From NCBI GenBank assembly GCA_947561395.2, contig OX387187.1, positions 6,764,976-6,828,975 of the forward strand: 64,000 nt of DNA. The letters are read 5' to 3'. The DNA is from Buxus sempervirens (Eukaryota; Streptophyta; Magnoliopsida; Buxales; Buxaceae). The position numbers were made by a program, and so were the translations under genes. Below are positions 36,464 through 46,870 of the stretch, piece after piece (within the stretch, counting starts at the first letter, position 1; each line of letters opens with the position of its first letter). Under the pieces are notes generated by a model. That model did no database searches. It saw only the letters and a program-made list of their open reading frames with translations, and was not told the DNA's origin.

Positions 36464-36786
36464 TTTACCGTGGATTAAATGATATTGCTTCTTCTTCTAA
36501 TTCGAGCAAGTATAGTGCTGCGTTTCTAGCACACTATGATTCTAGCTGGTTAGCATAGTATTTTGGTACTCATGTTGAGTTGAAAAATTCGAAGCGCATC
36601 CCCACACGATAGGGTTTGGAGGTGATTGTGTAGTTCGACCACTTGATGGAGTTGCAGCGCGTCTATTGTTCAGGTCCAAAAAAGACGTGAAGTTCCATTA
36701 TGTTGCATTTGTGCAACAAGCTTCATCCTATCTTGTTGACAAGAAGGGCATGCAGAATATAGCCTTTGAATATTTCATGAGTTTAC
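36464..36786 (+). pseudogene. PMD pseudogene, second part
   Basis: Resumes the domain as YRGLNDIAS... after removal of A11 plus one TTTAC copy. Includes FLAHYDSSWLA followed by a stop at about 36555, further stops near 36612 and 36634, and then KDVKFHYVAFVQQASY and NIAFEYFMSL, matching the end of the conserved domain. The stops show that decay is not due to the LTR insertions alone. It ends at the TTTAC site of LTR B2. Confidence 0.85.
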
Positions 36787-39700
36787 TGTGAGACATGGGA
36801 AAAATCACCGGGATGATTTTCCCTCCGTCAACACACGGGGCTCAACGCAAAAAGTGGGAGAGTCGCCACCATTCAGAATTTTGGGGTGTGAACAGTGGCG
36901 GAACCACGTTGATTGTAGGGGGGGCAATTGCCCCCCCCCCCCCCCCCCCCCCCCCGAATTTTTAACTTTTAATAAAAAAATTGTATATTTTTTAAATAAA
37001 ATCTATGTTTTGCCCCCCCTAAAATTTCTGGTTTGCCCCCCCAACCTATAGAAATTTTTATATTTTATGAGAACTCTATCTAAAATTTCTAGTTTGACCC
37101 CCACTAACTCATTGAAATTTTTATATTTCATGAGAATCTCTCTAAAATTTCTGGTTTACCTACCCCCAACTCATTAAAATTTCTATATTTCATGAGAAGT
37201 GTAATTGAAAATTTTTTTTGCCCCCCCAGATTTGGAGTCCTGGTTCCGCCACTGGGTGTGAATGGACACCAAAAGATTAAAGATAAGCAAAAATAGCTAA
37301 AAGGCAAATTCTAGAGTAAAAATAACTCTACTTGAAAATCAAATCCAGAGATGGGTAAGGGGATTAGATTATGAACGGGGGAAGGTGTTAGACACCCCCA
37401 TTCATCCACACAAGGTGGTTGCCACGTGTTTGTTCATGCAAAAAAAGAAATAAGAAAGCTTGCTAAAAATTATCAAAAACCTTGAAAAAGGCCAAATATA
37501 TGATATCTCCACATGAAGATCCAAATGAATTTCAGATCCTCTTTTATGTCAATATCATTTCTGGAATATCAACAAAAATGGAAATCCAAAGCAAAAGTTG
37601 CACAAAACCAAGTTGAGTTAAATCCGGAAAATTTGGTGAAAAGTAATGCCATTTGTCTTGAAATCATTCAAAATCAATTTTAAATTGAATCAAACCAAAT
37701 CCATTTGAAAGATCATGGTAAATAAGAGACTCATGCAAAATTTCAAGTAAATCCGGTTGAAATCCTAGGAGTTATGCTCCTTTAAAGTTGCTGTTGGGGA
37801 AAATCAAAAGTGATAAGCATGCAAGTTTGGAAAATCACCTAGAAAAATTAACGAAATTTGGTGTGATTGAAGTCTGTATGGCCATATTTCGAACGAAACT
37901 AGCTTCATACAAAAATTCATTCGGATGTGCCTTGAGTGGTCTCCCGAATAGGCCCCGAAGATCACAGATTTACCCAGAACAATACTGATGAGCAGCTCTG
38001 GGTAAATCTGTTACCAATAATACAAATGGAGTCAAAAAATTATGAAACCAATTGGATTTGAAAATAGACTCATAGAGGAGTGCCTAGAAACAAAGATCAC
38101 TCGAATCGGACTTAAAACGAACACATGGCGCTCCGTCGAAGTGACAAGTTCCGTATTTAAACGTGAATTGTCCAATCAACTTCGACAGAGAGGTGTCAAA
38201 TATCCACTCAATAGAAATTAATGAAATTTGATAGGCCTAAACTAGATAGCCTCACCTTTCCCATGGTTCTGGAATCACTCCAAAATTCATCCGGACGATG
38301 AAGTTATGAGTGTCCGAAGTCAGGGTACAGTTGCTGTCAAGTTAGGCCTTATTTGGAGAAAAACAATTCAAAACTGTGACAAAGTGTGTGCAATTCGTGC
38401 AAGATGAATACAAATCCTTTAAAAATCATTTAAAGACATTCTAGAATTGATTAGGGCTATTTATTTCAGATTTATCACAATAAATGCAATAAACCCGAAA
38501 TGTGAGCCTATCTCGCCAAAATCGTGCTATGTATGTGCAAGTGTGAAAAATCATACAAGAACAATATAGCAACATAGCATGCATTCATCTTCATCAAAAT
38601 AAGGTTCTAAAACAACCTAGGGTTCCATTCCATTATCGTTTCACTTAGTTCTCTCTCCCCGTTAAACACGGTTCTTCAAGATAATCTTGGGGTACTTTGA
38701 ATATAAAACGGTTTTCAATCATTCAAAAGGCTTATGCAAGATAGGTTCTAGCACTAGGATCAATCCCCAGTCTCGTTTCTCCTAGATCCCGCCTTCACGT
38801 TTTACGGCTAGGGGGAGTCTTGAGATACTTTGAGCCAGGGAAGAGTTTTCATACACATAGAAGGCCTTATTCTACAGAAAGATAGAAGAAGAGATCTAGA
38901 TCTAGGAATGTAAATACAGAAAATAAAGAAGAGGTTTGAGGCTTACCTGGGGTTCTGGAAGCAATCTGGCGGCGGTTCCTTTCTTCACTCGGAGCTCTTG
39001 GATCTCCAACTTATTGGCCATTTGCTTGAGGAGGAGTCTCCTATTTATAGGCAAAGGCTAGGGTTGGGGTTTGCACGATGGTAGACACAACCTAATGTCT
39101 AGAGCCCACCAACCTTAACCCTAAGGCCATTTCCGAGATTTCCCCTCATTTAATGAGGGACATGATGGTAAAAAGTGAAATCTCTCGGAAAACCCTAATT
39201 TTGAGCAAAACTTATGTATCCGGCATATCAGGCCGGATACACAAGGGCCTTAATGTATCCGGCATATGATGCCGGATACACTGAAGTCTGCTTGTATCCG
39301 GCATGTTCCATCGGATATGAAGAAAGACACTTTTATTCGACCTGAATTGCCGGATACAAGGAAAAAAGCCATTTTTCCGAATTGTAACACAGGCAATACT
39401 TATTTACATGTAATATCGTTTACGTAAATGTCCTCGTATTTTTTAATCTCCATTTACTTAAGATATTACATGTAAATAAGCAAACACCCCCCCATTTGAA
39501 TCCATTAAAAATAGTTCCAAACCAAAATTCCAAGTGAATAAAAAGTCAACTTTCCAGTTCTAGGCAAAATTCTGATTTTTCAGGCTGGAAAAAAGATTCA
39601 ACATGTTAAAACCAAGGTATTCGTCAAGATTTAAAATCTCAAAAAATTCTTTTATACAATAACATGGCTAAAAACCTGATTACCGGGAAAAATTATCTTG

Positions 39701-39928
39701 AAATCTGGCTTTAAAAAATATTTCATTTTTTGGGGTCAAAAGTCAACAAAATTCAACCGGAAAAAGTTTGACTTTGCACAAAAGATTGAATTCGGGCCTT
39801 TTCCTTTACGGTTTTGGATTCAAATGGGTTAAGTATCTCAAACCCAATACAAAGAATTGAAAATTCCAATAAAATATTTCTCTCCTTCAAGATTTATCAA
39901 AAAATCGTGCAATTTTGGGGTGTCTACA
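36787..39928 (-). mobile_element. Family B solo LTR B2 inside the PMD gene
   Basis: Begins TGTGAGACATGGG and ends GGGGTGTCTACA, reverse complement of the B1 LTR ends; target duplication TTTAC at 36782-36786 and 39929-39933. A 362-bp hAT-like element has inserted near its 3' end. Minus-strand TATAAATAGG box at 39042-39049, CAG|GTAAGC donor-like site at 38946, and a TATCCGG palindrome array at 39210-39365. No internal sequence, so a solo LTR. Confidence 0.9.
36893..37254. mobile_element. Small hAT-like non-autonomous element (362 bp)
   Basis: Ends CAGTGGCGGAACCA and its inverse TGGTTCCGCCACTG. It is flanked by the 8-bp direct repeat GGTGTGAA (36885-36892 and 37255-37262), the duplication size of hAT transposons. 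The related LTR B1 has an undisturbed site at about 2745-2765, so the insertion is directly demonstrated. The inside has a 25-C run at 36931 and repeated TTGCCCCCCC / AAATTTCTGGTTTG units; no transposase, so it must depend on one in trans. Confidence 0.9.
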
Positions 39929-39954
39929 TTTACGCTCTAGCTATTTGGCAGCAA
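39929..39954 (+). pseudogene. PMD pseudogene, 26-bp remnant between two LTRs
   Basis: TTTACGCTCTAGCTATTTGG then CAGCAA joins MSL from the previous part to RSSYLAA. The following LTR A12 duplicates AGCAA. The piece is recognisable only because its two ends match the ends of the neighbouring coding pieces. Confidence 0.85.
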
Positions 39955-42094
39955 TGTAAAACCCCGAATTTTCCCAAATATTAAAATAAAATAATAATTA
40001 ATATTTTTGCGGATTATTATGGATGGAAATAATATCTTATTGTAGGTGATATTATAATTAGTGGGGATCAGGAGTTTGGCGTAGATTAGACCATTTGATC
40101 GTGAGTCATTGCGGTAAGATTAAAATTTTAAAATAGTTGTATTTTGATTGGGCGAGTGCGTTGTGTTTGATGCAAGTGTGTTGCGTGGAATCATATATAT
40201 AAATAAGTATGGTATTAGCCCTAACAGAGACGCTGGGAATACTTTGTGTATTCGTTTGGTATTCAACAGCCGCAAGACCAAAGAGCGACTAGGAACGACC
40301 GAAAGAAGAAGAGAAGAAGAAGAAGAAGAGGAAGGGAGAGAGAGAGAAAGGCTTGAGTTTTCATCTCCTGAGCATTTCTTGGCGTCTGTGTTAGTCGTTG
40401 TTCGGAGGAGAAAGAGTGAAACGCACGAACAGAGGTAGGTAGCACCGATTTTCGTTTCGTTTTGTGTTCTGGAGGTTAATCGATTGTGTTGCATGTTTTA
40501 GTATTGTATATACATGTATTTAGCTTGATATCAATCATATAATTATGTTAGAATCATCTTGGACATGAAAAATCAGATTTTTAAACATTGTATGTTCATT
40601 TTTGGGAGACCGCCTACCTTTCTGCGCTCGACGATCCTCAGCGATCCTCAGCGCTAGTGTAAAATTTGAGGCCGCCGAAGATCGCTTGAAGACGTATCGT
40701 CGGCGATCAAAAACTAACTACCGCCGACCTTTGACCGCCTAGGCGATCCTGAGCGATCCTAGGCGCTCTAACAAAAAAATGCAATTTCGACAGTTTTTCA
40801 TCCCCTTTTCTTCTTCAACTCTTTTCCAAATAACCTGAGCCTCCTACACAGCACCGTTATTTACCTGAAAGACATTTAAGTAAATGTCCTGTGTATTTAT
40901 TGCTCCATTTACTTAAGTCTTTACATGTAAATAAGGCTTTACCCCCCATTTGGAACCAATAAAAATACTTCCAAGGTCCAATTCCCAACAAATAAAAAGT
41001 CAAATTTCCAGCTCATGCCTAAATTTCCAGTTTTCCTGGTTTTTATCAAAAAGCCCGTTTTGGGTTTAATACCCAAATGAGTGATTCAGGAGCCCATAAA
41101 ATTCTAGGAGATGTGACCTCTTGTGGGGGAGATGTAATCACGATGTGATTGCATCCCACAAGGGAGATATATGTGATTACCACCTGCGGGTGAGATGTGA
41201 TGACTCCTGCGGGAGAGACCTCATGTAGGGTAGATGTGATTACTACGTGATTGCATCCTACATGTGAGAATGTTGTTATCAGATTGAGATTTACTATTAA
41301 TTATGAATGACATGATCTACATTTGAATCAGAAGAGTTTGATTAAACGGTTTAGCTGTGACTTGATTTGATTGACTCTAAAATAGAATATAAATGAGCCA
41401 TGAATTAATTATAGAAATATTGTAGGAAAACAATACTTGCAGTGAATTGGAAAATCCTTTAGATGAGATTTATAATACGTTGCCTTTCTAATTGAAACGA
41501 AGGTTACATAATAAACTCTCTTTATCTCAAGCACTGAATAAATGTTGGTTTCATATGGTGATTACTCGTTCTTATTATCGACGTGACTACCCGATTGTTT
41601 TATCGTGCATGAATGATTACTTTTATATATATAAACTGTTTCTAGCATGCATGTGTTACCTACTGAGATAGTTGTATCTCACCTTTCTTCCTTATCTTAT
41701 TTTTTAGCTGTTCCACGTGAGAGCGTCCTTGGGGTTGACTCAAGGGGAAGTTGCAGATTACTGAGCTGAAGATCTTTCTTATTTAGTTTAGATCTTTCTA
41801 TTAGAGGTTGATATAGATGTAACTTGATAGATAGTTTATGATTTAATTGAATATGAGAGAAAGTGTGTTAGAAAACCCATTTACCAGATTTATGAATTTA
41901 TATTGATGACTTAGTTTGATGGTTATAGTTAGCCACGCATATTGATGAAATTAATGTTTTAATTTTCCGCACTCTGATAATTAATGGAATTTGTTGAATT
42001 TAAATGTTTGGTAATTAGTAGCTTTGGGCCCAGTATCACTTCGGATTTGGGTTTGGTGCTTGTTTTGCATAGACCCCGGGTTCGGGGTGTTACA
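39955..42094 (+). mobile_element. Family A solo LTR A12 inside the PMD gene
   Basis: Begins TGTAAAACCCCGAATTTTC and ends GGTTCGGGGTGTTACA; target duplication AGCAA at 39950-39954 and 42095-42099. TATA-type TATATAAATA near 40195, donor-like AGAG|GTAGGTAGC at 40435, an extended GC-rich block (40605-40770) with GCGATCCT and CCGCCTAGG words, acceptor-like TTTTTTAG at 41707. The frame after the acceptor opens AVPRESVLG but is soon stopped; a shifted frame has VADY-stop-AEDLSYLV, probably a decayed version of the tail. 2140 bp. Confidence 0.9.
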
Positions 42095-42661
42095 AGCAAG
42101 GCATGCAAACAATTATATTGTTGAGCCGTATAGCCCCCACCGGTTTAGTAGGCAATTTGGATATCACCAAGATGTACCTGGCACACTCAAGCAAGACATA
42201 CGTACAGGTGCTTTGGAGTATATACTGCAGCTATGGCATTCTTGTACCAAATTTCATACGGATGCAAAGGTCTTCTTGCCAGCACATTTGGAGGACAAGA
42301 AACTTCTTACAACCAAAAGTTATTGTGAATGGTGGTCAAGAATTTCGACTGGCTATTTTTCAGAGGACATAAAGGTCCTTATTGAAAGTGTTTTCCCAAT
42401 TCCACGTAAGCCAGGAAAGTTGAAGAAGGATGAGGCTACCAATCTCACTCTGGTGCTGTTGAGAAAAAATTTTGTGTTAAGGGTAAGAAAGGGCCCACGG
42501 AAGTTGAGGAGCCAGTGACAATTTTAAGTGATGGAAAGATGAATAGCAAGACGGAAGGGGATCATTGTTGGAAGCATAAACGACCTTTAGCTGGCTCTCC
42601 CCCTTCTAAGAAGACACGGATTGTGGCTGCAACAAGAAGTGGTCATCTTTCAGAACATTGT
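42095..42661 (+). pseudogene. PMD pseudogene, third part
   Basis: After AGCAA the frame reads RHANNYIVEPYSPHRFSRQF, then GYHQDVPGTLKQD and CEWWSRISTGYF, the highly characteristic C-terminal end of the domain (I-x-E-P-Y-x-P-H-R-x-x-R-Q-F-G-x-x-Q-D-x-P). A frameshift near 42455 separates this from the lysine-rich tail (GKKGPTEVEEP...SPPSKKTRIV) that leads to the intron at 42662. Confidence 0.9.
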
Positions 42662-42757
42662 GTAAGCATCCCTTCCATTTATCTTAATAATTTCATATCT
42701 TTAAAGGCTAAACCACCCTTCCCCATTTATTTATTTTTTTCTGATGTTTAAATATAG
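42662..42757 (+). other. Putative GT-AG intron of the PMD gene
   Basis: TGT|GTAAGC at the left and TTTAAATATAG|GCAAGG at the right enclose a 96-bp T-rich segment. The frame before ends at a complete Cys codon and continues with ARDLEKGKDDE after the join. The presence of an intron argues for descent from a normal gene copy rather than a processed mRNA. Confidence 0.6.
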
Positions 42758-43658
42758 GCAAGGGATTTAGAGAAGGGAAAGGATGATGAGCTTGACTATA
42801 GCAGTTCCTCAATTGAAGGGTACTGATGTTTGTTTGCCTGGTATTGGTCCTGAACCCCAGCGCAGCCAACCCACTATAGCCTATAGCTCCACTGCATTAG
42901 AACGTCAAGCTCAACGACCTCCATTTGAGTTCCCATTACAAAATCCTGACCCTTTTGTTATGACCGAGCCTGCTATGGTTCAGCCATCTCCACAGAAGAT
43001 TCCCAGGGTGGATTTTAATCTGGATGTCTCTATATTTCCAGTTGCGGATGTTATTTCAGAAGCTCGCCGCCAATGCGTATTGTCCATGGGAGAAAGCTTG
43101 AAGAAAAAATTGTTAAGGCTACCATTTGACCAAGTTACCTCAATTGTGAAGGATGCTGAGAAGATTTTCAATGCTATTTCAGACACTAAGTTAGTAGACC
43201 CTTCTCCTTTGTGAGACTGTGTCAATCAATACATTCTGGATGTAAGTCGCTACAATTAGTTGCAATCATCTTTGAATCATTATGTGACAATGTCAATGCA
43301 AACTCAAAGTCAAGAAGATGCAGAGTTCCGTCTTGGTATCACGGCTCTTGATCGAGACATTGTGCAAGAGGAGGTTCAGAATATGCAAGAAGACTTGTCA
43401 GCTAATTTATCAGAATAGTCAAGGCTACAAGCACAACTGAAGGATCTAGAAGATCAGGAAAGGAAGCTCAATAATAACCTTTCTCAAAGCAAAGCATTAC
43501 TCGATGACAGGGAGGCTTCGATGGCAGCTGTATACAAAGAGATCAAAGAAATCGATGCTCTTCGTGTGGCTTCTGAGGTGGATTTTGTGACTTTGAATAC
43601 AATGAAAGGGTTATTGGAGGATGCATGTAATGAGCTACAAGGTCTGAATTGGGGATGA
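42758..43658 (+). pseudogene. PMD pseudogene, C-terminal linker and coiled coil
   Basis: After the intron the frame shifts within about 70 bp and continues as VDFNLDVSIFPVADVISEAR and KLLRLPFDQVTSIV (43000-43135), then a stop. From about 43280 another frame gives EDAEFRLGITALDRDIVQEE, later RLQAQLKDLEDQERKLN, ALLDDREASMAAVYKEI and MKGLLEDACNELQGLNWG-stop at 43656-43658, a heptad-rich coiled coil typical of the C-terminus of longer PMD proteins. At least three frame breaks occur. The (AT)n tract and Tat remnant follow within 40 bp. Confidence 0.8.
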
Positions 43659-43696
43659 AATTGATATCAAGACAACTTTTTTTTTCTTTTCTCTCT

Positions 43697-43698
<2 letters not shown>

Positions 43699-43762
<64 letters not shown>
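43699..43762. repeat. (AT)32 microsatellite
   Basis: Uninterrupted AT dinucleotides. It separates the PMD 3' end from the Tat pol remnant and may be a breakpoint. The tyrosine-isoleucine open frame on the minus strand is an artefact of the repeat. Confidence 0.95.
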
Positions 43763-43764
<2 letters not shown>

Positions 43765-43851
43765 ATTGGTGCCGTTCATAGTTTAGACTCATATGGGCTA
43801 GGAGTGTCATGCAGTTTAGGCTCTTGCGACAAGAAGTGATAGTGCTCTTTC

Positions 43852-45486
43852 TTAGGTATAATACCTTTTAAGGAACTTTCCATTTATGGGACCAATCCTT
43901 TGCCCATCTTCTGCCACTATCTTGTAGGCTCCATTGGTATAAACTTCTTGCACAACATAAGGTCCATCCCACTTTGATACAAACTTTCCACTAGTGCGAT
44001 GAGTTAGAATGATGGGTCTTCGAATAGCAAGAACCAACTCTCCTTTTTGAAATGACCTTGGTCGCACTTTTTTATTGAAGGCTCTGGATAAACGAGCTTG
44101 ACAGAATTCTAGACGTTGTTGGGATTCAAGCCTCTTTTCGTCAAGTGCTTCCAATTCTGCAAGACTTAGGCGCGCATTCTCTTCATTAGTTAAGCCTTCT
44201 TGAATAGAAATTCGTAATGATGGAATTTGACATTCGAGTGGGAAAATAGCTTCTACCCCATGTACAAGAGAGTACGGGGTAGCCTGAGTGGCTGTTCGAT
44301 GTGTAGTTTGATATGCCTAGAAAGCTTCACCAATTCTTTCGTGCCAATCCTTCTTTGACCTTGAAACAACCTTTTTAAGCAAGTTATAAAGTGTCTTGTT
44401 GAAGGCTTCAGCTTGACCATTGGCAGCAGTATACATGGAAGAATTTCGCTGCTTCATACCAAACTTCTCACACAATTGGTCCATGGAGCTATTGTAAAAT
44501 TGCTTCCCATTATCTGTGATGATGTAATGCGGCACACCATATCGATAAATTATGTGCGTTCGGATAAAGTTAACCACCATCTCTTTCTTCACTTCTTTTA
44601 GAGGAATTGCTTTAGCCCATTTAGAGAAATAGTTTGTAGCTGCCAATATGTAAAGATGACCATTTGAAGATTTAGGTGTGATTGGGCTTACTATATCAAG
44701 TCCCCATGCATCAAAAGGCCAAGAAGCCATTGTGGGATACAAAGGCTCTGGAGGCTGATGTATGAAGTTGGCATGGAATTGGCAAGCCTGACATTTCTTA
44801 GCATATTTCAAAGAATCTTTCACCATTGTTGGCCAATAGTAACCCATTATTTTCATCCGAAAGTGTAACTTAGGACCTGACTGATGAGGGCCACAAATTC
44901 CTGAGTGTGCTTCTTCAAGAACCTGAGTCACTTCTTCATTTCCAAGACATCGAAGGAAAACACCAACAAAGGATCGACGATAAAGTATTCCCTTATAGTA
45001 GATAAACCGAAGTGCTCGATGCTGTACAACAGTTTTGTGCCTTGGGTCCTCAGGTAATCTTCCATGCTCCAAATATTCGATGATTGAGTCTCGCCAATCA
45101 TTTGCCTCTACCATTGAAACTTGGATGATGTTAGCTTCATCAAATTGTTTTACGCTTGGCGGTAGTACCCATCTTTGGCATACTGGGATGTTTACATCAT
45201 CTGACTTGGTGAGTGCAAGTGTTGCTGCTAAATTAGCCAGGGCATCAGATTGCTTGTTTTCACTCCTCGGAATATGTTCTATATTAACAATTTCAAACTT
45301 ACTGATTAATTTGGTGGCATATTGGAAATATGGCATTAAGTTTGGTTTCTTGACGTCATAGTGAATCAATATTTGATTCACCACTAACTGAGAATCGCCG
45401 TAGACATCAAGTTGTGTAATCTCCATTTTATAGCCATTTCCATGCCTATGATCAAAGCTTGATATTCTGCCACATTGTTCGAACAC
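43852..45486 (-). pseudogene. Integrase with C-terminal part, after archaeal-like RNase H end
   Basis: The long frame at 44317-45486 (389 codons) starts within RNase H (DVYGDSQLVVNQI, later RSENKQSDALANLA). It continues with the integrase HHCC finger (HSGICGPH...CQACQFH) and the catalytic core: Asp in WGLDIVSP, Asp in IITDNGKQF and Glu in NGQAEAFNK. Between the last two there are 34 residues, one fewer than the usual 35, at a deleted position before ANGQ. A stop and shift near 44317 separate the C-terminal GPYVVQEVYTNGAYKIV part (43852-44154). Integrase joins element DNA into the genome; no chromodomain is visible, as expected for Tat. Confidence 0.85.
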
Positions 45487-46140
45487 AATTCTCCCAGAGT
45501 GAAAGCATACGGTAAATTAGCCTTTGAGGGCTGATAAATACCACTCCTACTTTGGCACCATCACACCTTGCTGCTCCATCAAAGAACATCATCCATGTTG
45601 CATAAGTTTCAGCATGAAATACATCTTCATCTGGTAGGTCTTTAGGTAACTCCCAGTCATCTGGAATTGTGCGGTTTACCAAGAAGTCTGCAAGTGCTTG
45701 TCCGTTTACCGCTCCTGAGGGATATAGATGATTTCAAATTTTGAAAGCAAGAGTGCCCACTGGTCGTGTCTTGATATACTTAAGTGGATTTTCCCTTGAG
45801 GTTAGTCTAATTGTATAGGCAAGCACATAATGCCGTTGCTTTTGACAAGCAAAAATAAGTCCAAGACAAATTTTCTCAATCGGCGAATAATTTAATTAAG
45901 CTCCAACTAGAGTCTGACTCTAGTAATAAAGAGCTCTTTCCTTCCCTTGCTTATCTTCTTGTGCAAGTAATGCCCCCAGAGATTTTTCTTGAGCTGCAAT
46001 ATAAAGGATTAACGGCTTTCCCGGTGAGGGGCCTACTAGTACTAGCGGATTCAAAAGATATCCTTTAATGCTATTGAAAGTATTATTACAAGCTTGATTC
46101 CATTCGAAAGGTGCATCTTTTTTCATCAGTCGATTGAAGG
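45452..46140 (-). pseudogene. RNase H regions of Tat pol
   Basis: 45452-45682 holds MMFFDGAARCDGAKVGVVF, the first catalytic strand of the archaeal-like RNase H (D-G-A-x-x-x-x-G-A-x-x-G). 45920-46140 holds FNSIKGYLLNPLVLVGPSPG then LILYIAAQEKSLGALLAQED, the end of reverse transcriptase and the start of the first RNase H, in which the usual second-strand Asp is not seen. Stops and shifts at about 45690-45920. These enzymes degrade RNA in RNA-DNA hybrids. Confidence 0.75.
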
Positions 46141-46862
46141 GTTGGCATCATTCTACTAAATTGGGGATGAAGCGGCGGATATATGCGAGGCGACCTTGTA
46201 AGCTCCTAAGCTCCTTTAAATTTTGCTTAGGCACGTTTCGAATTGCATCAATTTTAGATTGATTAATCTCAATGCCACGATGACAAACAACTAACCCAAG
46301 GAATTTTCCTGAGCTAACACCATAAGCGCATTTGAGAGGATTCATCCTTAGTTGGTACCTTCGAAGTCGATTGAAAACTATGCGTAAGTCTTGCAAATGG
46401 TCCTTCTTATCTTTCATCTTAACCACTAAGTCATCTACATAGCACTCGACATTTTTATGAAGTATGTCATCAAAGATTCTTTGCATGGCCCTTTGATATG
46501 TAGCACCTACATTTTTCAATCCAAAGGGCATAACTTTGTGACAAAATATACCCTTTGGTGTGCGAAATGCTGCAAGCTCTTCATTTTTTGGTGACATTCA
46601 AATTTGATTATATCCTGACGAGCCATCCATAAAAGAAAGTGCTTCATGCTCCATGGTCGTATCAACCATTAATTCAGTACTGGGTAGAGGGAAGTCATCC
46701 TTAGGACATGCATTGTTCAAATCACGAAAATCCACACATACACGAATTTGTCCATTCTCCTTTTTTATGGGGACAACATTTGAAATCCATGTAGGGTACT
46801 TTACCTCCCTTTTGAAGCCAGCTTCTATTAATTTGTTGACTTCACTCTCTATTTGGGGAACG
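46141..46862 (-). pseudogene. Reverse transcriptase domain of Tat pol
   Basis: In order on the minus strand: VVPIKKENGQIRVCVDFRDL, NNACPKDDFPLP, FMDGSSGYNQI (catalytic Asp of motif A), an in-frame TGA at about 46598, then FRTPKGIFCHKVMPFGLKN, ATYQRAMQRIF, and CYVDDLVVK with the double-Asp catalytic pair. The C-terminal thumb follows (KCAYGVSSGKFLG, RRFIPNL). The domain is complete apart from the one stop and terminal shifts. It copies element RNA into DNA. Confidence 0.9.
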
Positions 46863-46870
46863 AGCTCTGG

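Noticed and set aside
40120..40494. Serine/leucine-rich frame of 124 codons on the minus strand
   Set aside because: Lies across the TATA box and purine-rich leader of LTR A12; the opposite-strand GAAGAAGA repeats create it.
42980..43225. Minus-strand frame in the PMD region
   Set aside because: Antisense of the conserved PMD linker; the plus strand matches the family.
43543..43779. Frame with long YIYIYI stretch
   Set aside because: Translation of the (AT)32 microsatellite.
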